From: a virus
Reading direction: 5' to 3' (one strand)
DNA length: 43,264 nucleotides
IMG/VR virus record: IMGVR_UViG_3300020020_000082
Location: 1 to 43,264 of that record
The notes beneath the pieces are model-generated. The model saw only the letters and a program-made list of their open reading frames with translations, was not told the origin of the DNA and searched no databases. Every line of letters begins with the position of its first letter. Within the stretch, counting starts at the first letter, position 1. The translations under genes were made by a program, and so were the position numbers. Of this stretch, positions 37,846 through 43,264 are shown piece by piece.

Positions 37846-38000
37846 GTGTGCGAGAAGATCCAGTGCTCCAGCATCCACTGATGCGTGCGCGACTCCAGGC
37901 GGGACGTGACCGTGTGGCCGCACACCGGGCACAACTGGATGAATACCGGCGCCGGCTGATACTCGCGCGGCGCCGAGACAATCGGGAGTTGTTTCGTCAT
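37842..38000 (-). CDS. C2H2-like zinc-finger protein, 52 aa
   Basis: ATG 38000 overlaps the portal stop (ATGA), so it is coupled to portal translation. IQLCPVCGHTVTSR ... THQWMLEHWIFSH gives CxxC followed by spaced histidines. Short proteins of this type after the portal gene are not assigned a role. Confidence 0.6.
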   Translation of the reverse strand: MTKQLPIVSAPREYQPAPVFIQLCPVCGHTVTSRLESRTHQWMLEHWIFSHT

Positions 38001-40498
38001 TCGGCCTCCGGTTCTGGCGCCAGCGCCGCCTGCTGCGCCGCGTCCTGTTCCGACTGCATCGCGGTCAACTGCGCCTGCCGCTCCGTCTGCGCGGACGCGA
38101 TGCCGGCGTCGTGGTCCGTCTGCCCGGCGCCCAGGTTTGCGTCCAGCAGCGACTGATTCGCCTGCATCGTCGCGTCGGAGCCCGCCTGCGCCATGATCAG
38201 ATCCGCTTGCTGTTCTGCCTGTTGCGCGGCCCAGTGCGCGTCGGCGCTCGCCATCCCCAGTTCGTGCGCCTGCTGATCCTCGCGGTCCAGGTTGGCCTGC
38301 GCCATCTTCAGTTTCTGGAGCTCAACCTGGAGCGCGGCGTTCACCTGGGCTTTCGCCAGATCCGCTTGCGTCTGCAATTGCTCGATGTGGATCTTGACCT
38401 GCCCGTCGTACTTCGACCGCGCATTTTCGTGCCGCTGCTTCGCCTCGTCGGACTGAATGGCCTGCCCCATCTTGTTGATCTGCGCGGTCATCGCCTCGAT
38501 CATCTTCTTCGCCTGCGCCAGTTGCTGCTGCACCTGGGGCGGGAGCGGCTCGCGACCCTCTTTCTTCGCGTTCAGGTATTCCTGCACCGGCGGCGCCAGG
38601 ACGAGTTGCATCCGCTCGGCCATTTCCTTGTGGCCGGGCCCGTCCATCGACTTGAAGAACAGGTCGCCAATGACCTGCATCAGGTTGGGGTCCGCGCCGA
38701 TGATCTGCGCGACCGACTGGTGTTCCTGCTCGCGGCGCGTGTCGTAGGTTTTCGACACCTTGATCGCCACGTTGAAGCGCGCGTGCTCCGAGAGCGTGTA
38801 TTCCTGCGTGTTCGGCGGCAGCGACATGCCGTTCGGTCCCATGACGGGCTGGGCCGGCACCGGCCGGCGCGCACGCGGGTCCATCGTGAACGGTTGGCCC
38901 ACCAGGACCGACTTGTTTTCGCCGTCGCCCGTCACGATCTGCGCGAGCCGTCCCGGCTTGCGGCCGTAGACGTGCCACAGGAGCTCGTTCGTCAAGAGCC
39001 CCTCGTAGCGCACGCTGCGCGTCAGGTTGTCGAGCGGGCCCGACGTGTTCAGGCCGGTTTCGTCGGTCAGGAGCTTGGCGTGCTTCGCGGACGTGACGTT
39101 CTTCTCGGTTTTCCCGAGCGCCACGTCGTGCGTGCCGGTCGTGTCCTGGATCGCGTCGGTGAACATCGACAGCGCGAACCCCACGGGCTCGATGGGGGCG
39201 ACGCGCGGCGGCGCGAACGGCGGCGGCGCCGGCATCCCGGCGGCATCCGTCTGGTTGAAGTGCAGCACGGGAATCGTCCGCGTCATCGCGGCCGCGTATT
39301 CCTGCTGGAAGCCTTCGTCCTGGCCGTTCGCCATCATAATCGCGGGAATCGGCGCGTAGGCGACGACCTCCACCATCTTCGACACCATCGCGTTGAAGCC
39401 CTGCTGCGGATCCCGCGCCGGCCGCACCATCCCGCTGACGCGGCGCTCCTTGTCGTAGGGCTGCACTTCCTCGCAGACGACCTTGACGATGCCGGTGTAG
39501 GGGATCGGCCACTCGGTTTCTTCCAGGACGTGGACACCGTCGATGATGCAGTGCGTGAACTTCCGCTCTGCGACCGGCCGTGAGTCCGTCGCCTCGGAGG
39601 CGATTTCCTCCGCGACTTCGTCCTTCCACGCCATCTGCCCGTCCGCGAACTCCAGGAGCGTGCGCGACTCGTACTCGCAGTAGATGTACTCGGTGACGTA
39701 GACCGCGCGAATCAGGGTGCCGTCGATGCCGGTTTCGACGCGGAACCAGTCGGGATATTCCGCCGCGAGCGACGTGAAATCCTCGTTGCTGTCGTAGCCC
39801 TTCAGGGGGTTACTGATCGTCGCACCCGCCTCAGTGGTGACCTTCGGGTACTTCGCGAGATACCGCTCAAACGGCATCCAGGCGCCGACGAAGCCCCAGT
39901 CGGCGTCGCGGCCGTCCGGTTGCTCGTGCGTCGGGTCCAATTTCACGGCGCCCTGGTTGAAAATGCGCGCGACGACGATTTCCTGCTGCATCGTGCGCCC
40001 CGGCATATACCGCGTGATCACGCGGTAGTAGCCCCGGCCGGCAATCGCGGCTCGCTGGAACGCCCAGGAGCGCGCGTCGGCCGCTTCGCTCGTCCGCTGG
40101 ATGCGCCGCACCAGCCCCTCGCGGAGCTCGATCTCTTTGTCATCAATCGGGCCGACCAATGCCTCAAAGTCATCAGCGGGCGTGATTTCGACGCCCAGGT
40201 CGCTCATGCGCTCCTGGTTCATTACCCGCAACACCGGCGCTTTGACTTTGTTGATGGTCAAGCAGGGTCGCGCGGGCACCGCCGGCTGTCCCCCTTCGGC
40301 ATTCCGGCCGGCGCGGAGCGAGCGGATGTCGGCCGGCCACTGATCGCCGTCGTAGAACTTCAGATCGTCTAGTTCGCGGTCGTCCTGGCCCTTGTCCGAC
40401 TCTTTCGCGAGCCGCAGGCGCTCGCGGGCCGTCTCCAATTTCGAGGAGGTCGAGGCGTAGGGGCGGGAAATACGGGTGCGGCGCGGACGGATGGCCAT
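37997..40498 (-). CDS. Portal protein, P22-like, 833 aa
   Basis: Forms the 12-fold DNA channel at one head vertex. LTINKVKAPVLRVMNQERMS near residue 80-100, RAAIAGRGYYRVITRYMPGR and the DWGFVGAWMPFERYLAKYP region match P22-type portals, with the same large size. The last about 200 residues are Gln/Ala-rich coiled coil (the barrel). It directly follows the stop of the 40499 gene. ATG 40498. Confidence 0.88.
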   Translation of the reverse strand: MAIRPRRTRISRPYASTSSKLETARERLRLAKESDKGQDDRELDDLKFYDGDQWPADIRSLRAGRNAEGGQPAVPARPCLTINKVKAPVLRVMNQERMSDLGVEITPADDFEALVGPIDDKEIELREGLVRRIQRTSEAADARSWAFQRAAIAGRGYYRVITRYMPGRTMQQEIVVARIFNQGAVKLDPTHEQPDGRDADWGFVGAWMPFERYLAKYPKVTTEAGATISNPLKGYDSNEDFTSLAAEYPDWFRVETGIDGTLIRAVYVTEYIYCEYESRTLLEFADGQMAWKDEVAEEIASEATDSRPVAERKFTHCIIDGVHVLEETEWPIPYTGIVKVVCEEVQPYDKERRVSGMVRPARDPQQGFNAMVSKMVEVVAYAPIPAIMMANGQDEGFQQEYAAAMTRTIPVLHFNQTDAAGMPAPPPFAPPRVAPIEPVGFALSMFTDAIQDTTGTHDVALGKTEKNVTSAKHAKLLTDETGLNTSGPLDNLTRSVRYEGLLTNELLWHVYGRKPGRLAQIVTGDGENKSVLVGQPFTMDPRARRPVPAQPVMGPNGMSLPPNTQEYTLSEHARFNVAIKVSKTYDTRREQEHQSVAQIIGADPNLMQVIGDLFFKSMDGPGHKEMAERMQLVLAPPVQEYLNAKKEGREPLPPQVQQQLAQAKKMIEAMTAQINKMGQAIQSDEAKQRHENARSKYDGQVKIHIEQLQTQADLAKAQVNAALQVELQKLKMAQANLDREDQQAHELGMASADAHWAAQQAEQQADLIMAQAGSDATMQANQSLLDANLGAGQTDHDAGIASAQTERQAQLTAMQSEQDAAQQAALAPEPEAE

Positions 40499-40777
40499 TT
40501 AGGGCTCCAAGTAGTACCGGCCGGTATCCGCGAGGCCGATGACGAACACGTAGAACAGAATCTGCCGGTCGGTGAGCGCCGCCGCGTCGAGCGGCGGCTG
40601 GTTTTTCCACACCAGATCACTCCGCGTCGGGTCGAGCGCCAACGCGGCGGTCAACCAGTGCAGCGCCAGCCGAATCGCCCGAATCTGATCGACCCGCCGC
40701 AGGTTCCCGGCCGCGACCTGCGCGGTCGTGTTCGCGGCGAGACTCTCGCGCACGTAGAGTTCGACTTGCGTGGGCAT
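40499..40777 (-). CDS. Hypothetical protein between terminase and portal, 92 aa
   Basis: ATG 40777 lies two bases past the terminase stop. Helical (QVELYVRESLAANTTAQVAA; IRAIRLALHWLTAALAL) with a C-terminal YVFVIGLADTGRYYLEP. Its stop abuts the portal start (TAAATG). Perhaps a packaging accessory; not assigned. Confidence 0.6.
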   Translation of the reverse strand: MPTQVELYVRESLAANTTAQVAAGNLRRVDQIRAIRLALHWLTAALALDPTRSDLVWKNQPPLDAAALTDRQILFYVFVIGLADTGRYYLEP

Positions 40778-40779
40778 CC

Positions 40780-42297
40780 CTAAGCCATATACCCGAGCCC
40801 AGACCCCTGGCCCGCCGCGTAATCATGGTCCGAGACGAGCCGTAACACACGCGGCGCCGTGACCGGCGCGGCAAACGTCAACGCCAGCGCATCGCCGTCG
40901 TCTGGCGAATGCCCGCCGCGCCGCTTGATGTCCGCTTTCGACTCCAGCCAGATGCGCTGCTTCGGGTCGTGCCGCGTGCCCGGCTGTTGCAGGTCTTGCA
41001 CGAGCCACCGGTCGGTCGCAATCGCCGCCGAGAGCAGCCACGCCTTCATCTTGTCCCACATGAAATCGCGGTAATACCGCGTTTTCGTCGGGTCGGGGCT
41101 GTCCGCGCCGAAATTGATCTCCTGCACGTTCCGGTGGTTCAATTCGCGCAGCCGTGCCGCAATCGGCCCCGCAATCCCCGCGCTGTCGAGAAACAACATC
41201 GCGACGCGCTGCCCGTCGTAGGTGGTCGTGAGAATGTCCGCAAGCCGGGTAATGAGAATCGCGGGGTCGCGGGTCAACGAGCCGGGAATCCGCACCGGGG
41301 GGATGCTCCGCGCATCCATGCCGCGCCGAAACCGGATGACGTTGAAGTCGCTCCCGCCCCAGGCGAGGTCGCAGCCGGCGACGAGCGGCTGGTCCGCGAG
41401 CCCGACCACCGGCCGCGTCTGCGCGGCCTCGACCCGGTCGGCGTCGATGAACTGGATGTCCCCCGCGCGCGGCGGGGTCCCCTCGACGCGGACCCGAAAC
41501 ACGTCGCTGTCCGCGCCGTAATCGTCCGCAATCTCCTGCACCCAGGCCGCGTTGTGCCCCTCGACGGTGCGGACATCAATCACCCAGGATTTGTAGCGAT
41601 GCCGCCGCTCCCCAAACACCGCCTCGTAGAAACTCCCCTGCCGCCGGGTGGGGTTCCCGAACAGGAACTGCATGGGCTCGCCCTTCGCCAGCCCGCCCTC
41701 CTGCACCTCGTGGATGACTTCGGGGACGTTACTGTCCTCGTCGTTGATATAGAACGACGTGGAGCGTTCCGAGTGCTGGCCCGCGAACGCCTCGGAGTTT
41801 TCCGGCGCACAGGTCTGCGGCGTGACCCGCCAGCTTTCCCGTGAGCCGACCCGAAACAGAATCTGCGTGTTCGCCTCAAACCAGTGGCTGGTGAGCGAGA
41901 GCTTGTTCCAGAACAGAATCGCCGCCCACGTCTTGTCGTCCAACTGCGTCGAGGTATTCGCGGTGACGGTCCCCTTCGCGTCGCGGCGCGTGGACATCAG
42001 GAAATTCACGAGCATCCCGGTGAGCGCGCCCTTGCCGGCGCCGTGCCCGCTCGACACCGCCGCCCGAATCGGCGCGACCGGCGTCAACCCGTCGAACCGT
42101 CGCGCCCGAATCTCCCCCCCGAGCCAGTCCAGAAACTCCGTCTGCCAGCGACGCGGCCCCGCATACCGCTCCAACACCGTCCCCGGCTTCCCCCACGGAA
42201 ACGCCACCCGCACATACCCCAACGGGTCGCCGTAGAACTGGCCGACAAACGCCTCCAGTTCCGCGTCCACCTCCGCGACGGTGCGCGCCTCAGGCAT
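40780..42297 (-). CDS. terL: Terminase large subunit, 505 aa
   Basis: Packaging motor: N-terminal ATPase and C-terminal RNase H-like nuclease. P-loop-like GHGAGKG at 84-90, acidic YINDEDSN with D186/E187/D188, GNPTRRQGSFY as a coupling-like segment, then nuclease residues D310 (AGCDLAWGGSD), D371 (FLDSAGI) and D466-D469 (SPDDGDA). Start ATG 42297 (MPEARTVAEVD) is taken in preference to one at 42390 with an Arg-rich extension; it overlaps the terS gene by 8 bases. A headful-type packager is expected, as in P22-like phages. Confidence 0.88.
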   Translation of the reverse strand: MPEARTVAEVDAELEAFVGQFYGDPLGYVRVAFPWGKPGTVLERYAGPRRWQTEFLDWLGGEIRARRFDGLTPVAPIRAAVSSGHGAGKGALTGMLVNFLMSTRRDAKGTVTANTSTQLDDKTWAAILFWNKLSLTSHWFEANTQILFRVGSRESWRVTPQTCAPENSEAFAGQHSERSTSFYINDEDSNVPEVIHEVQEGGLAKGEPMQFLFGNPTRRQGSFYEAVFGERRHRYKSWVIDVRTVEGHNAAWVQEIADDYGADSDVFRVRVEGTPPRAGDIQFIDADRVEAAQTRPVVGLADQPLVAGCDLAWGGSDFNVIRFRRGMDARSIPPVRIPGSLTRDPAILITRLADILTTTYDGQRVAMLFLDSAGIAGPIAARLRELNHRNVQEINFGADSPDPTKTRYYRDFMWDKMKAWLLSAAIATDRWLVQDLQQPGTRHDPKQRIWLESKADIKRRGGHSPDDGDALALTFAAPVTAPRVLRLVSDHDYAAGQGSGLGYMA

Positions 42298-42994
42298 CCC
42301 CCGGCTCCGGCAGCGCCTGCGCCTCCAGCGTCTGCAACTTCGCCCACGTCTGCCGCGCTTCGTCCAATTTCGCCCCCACCACGGTGACATTCACATTCGT
42401 TTCCGTCCGGTCCAACAACATCCCGTAATGCCGCGCCGCGAGCTCCACATACTTCTCGCGCGGCGCGAGCCGGATCTTCAACACCCGGTCTACTTGCCCG
42501 TCCCCCGCCACCGCATTCTTCATCACCACTTCAATGCTCGTAATCGACTGCGCCTGCGCCTCGGTGAGCTCGTGCATCGGCTTCAGGTCGCCGGTCTGCC
42601 ACACCCGCTTCACCTCCCCCGCCTTCCACGCGGGCGCCCAATTCCCCAGGGCATCCTCGCGGAGGGGCCCGTCCGTCCGGTAGAGCTCCTCCCCGTCCTC
42701 CGCGTAGAACAACGTCCTCGGGTCAAACAGCGCCCCCCGCGCCATCTGCTCCACCACCGCCCCCGCCGTCAACGACACCTCGGCCTGCGTCGCCCGCGCT
42801 AACGCCCGCCCCGGTAACACCCGCGCCTTCCGCTTCTTCCGCGCCGCCCCCAGCATCCGCTCCGCTCGCGCCACCACCGCCATCCGTTCCGCCACTTCCT
42901 TCCGCAACACCCGCTCCACCCCCGCCTCCACCCGCTTCCGCTGATTCGCGTCCGCCCTCGCCTTCATCGCCGCCAACTCCTGCTCGTCCCACAT
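42290..42994 (-). CDS. terS: Terminase small subunit, 234 aa
   Basis: Recognises the phage packaging site and recruits TerL. Helical N-terminal 60 residues (ADANQRKRVEAGVERVLRKE, likely DNA-binding/coiled), then LYRTDGPLREDALGNWAPAW and the family-typical C-terminal part ITSIEVVMKNAV ... KIRLAPREKYVELAARHYGM. First gene of the leftward late operon; ATG 42994. The region upstream, continuous with 1-721, is the likely place of the late promoter and packaging site. Confidence 0.78.
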   Translation of the reverse strand: MWDEQELAAMKARADANQRKRVEAGVERVLRKEVAERMAVVARAERMLGAARKKRKARVLPGRALARATQAEVSLTAGAVVEQMARGALFDPRTLFYAEDGEELYRTDGPLREDALGNWAPAWKAGEVKRVWQTGDLKPMHELTEAQAQSITSIEVVMKNAVAGDGQVDRVLKIRLAPREKYVELAARHYGMLLDRTETNVNVTVVGAKLDEARQTWAKLQTLEAQALPEPGDA

Positions 42995-43155
42995 GCCGCC
43001 TCACCCTATCCCAGCCCCCTACCACAAAACCATCCGGAAATGTCCCAATTGAGGAAAGAAAGATCCCACCCGCTTAGCCTCAACACCATGCCGCGCCGCG
43101 CCATATAGATGAGCTAAGAAGCGCCATGCCGTCGCTGGCGCCGCGAGAGGGGTAG
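42995..43155 (-). promoter_or_regulatory. Leader upstream of the late operon
   Basis: About 160 bp with no gene, joining the terminal repeat. AT-richer pieces (CATATAGATGAGCTAAGAAG near 43110; TTGAGGAAAGAAAGATC near 43050) stand out and may hold the leftward late promoter, but I cannot place a convincing -35/-10 pair. Confidence 0.35.
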
Positions 43156-43264
43156 GAGTCCCTTGCCTCGCAGTCGAGCTCGACTTCTGGTTCCGATCCT
43201 GCGCGCGTCACGTTTTTCGGTCACACGCCCCAGCACCCACCGAGCGTCAGCGGATTGACGCGCC
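43156..43264. repeat. 109-bp direct terminal repeat, right copy
   Basis: Identical to 2-110 (see left copy). It lies 162 bp upstream of the terminase small subunit start at 42994, so the joined ends place the whole 1-721 region directly upstream of the leftward late operon. Confidence 0.9.

Overview
This window is a complete or nearly complete genome of a tailed bacteriophage with a short-tail, P22-like virion module. The first and last 109 bases (2-110 and 43156-43264) are identical, as expected for a circular or terminally redundant molecule sequenced once around, giving about 43,155 unique bases. Base composition is GC-rich throughout (roughly two thirds G+C by eye). The host is probably a high-GC environmental proteobacterium. 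That inference rests on a spike-base protein of the RCAP_Rcc01079 type, a Thivi_2564-like small membrane protein and a phage-borne PEP-CTERM protein; it is not proved.

Layout. (1) 42995-43264 plus 1-721 is a gene-poor region of about 0.88 kb across the junction, with a 20-bp tandem repeat, ten GGCAGCA boxes and many CCWGGGCG words; it is the best candidate for a replication origin, packaging site and late promoter. (2) 722-3065 is a leftward early operon of six small genes. (3) 3066-3181 is a divergent control region with a perfect 19-bp inverted repeat. (4) 3182-6634 is a rightward early operon of small proteins plus a RuvC-like resolvase, closed by a strong terminator at 6644-6689. (5) 6806-8762 encodes a primase-helicase and a small zinc-binding protein. 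(6) 9753-8671 is a leftward mini-operon headed by a Cro-like repressor, divergent from 9828 across a palindromic operator. (7) 9828-16268 runs rightward: a fused FEN-type exonuclease/RecT-like annealing protein, a string of tiny zinc-ribbon and membrane proteins, three ORFs that share repeats, and a secreted PEP-CTERM protein. (8) 42994-16425 is the leftward late region: terminase small and large subunits, portal, a cluster of small membrane/spike-base/repeat proteins, scaffold, coat, gp4-like and gp10-like neck proteins, a zincin-like protein, four internal/ejection-type proteins including one of 1550 residues, and two tail fibres with a shared N-terminal anchor. A rightward homing endonuclease gene interrupts the late region between the giant protein and the fibres.

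How it works together. No DNA polymerase is visible, so replication probably uses the host polymerase with the phage primase-helicase, FEN-RecT fusion and RuvC-like resolvase, a recombination-rich strategy feeding headful-type packaging. No integrase, endolysin or spanin could be recognised; a Cro-like repressor is present without evidence of lysogeny. The most unusual points are the single-chain exonuclease-annealase, the phage-encoded PEP-CTERM surface protein, two families of operator palindromes with apparently leaderless divergent genes, and a strand-biased, strongly over-represented CCWGGGCG word.
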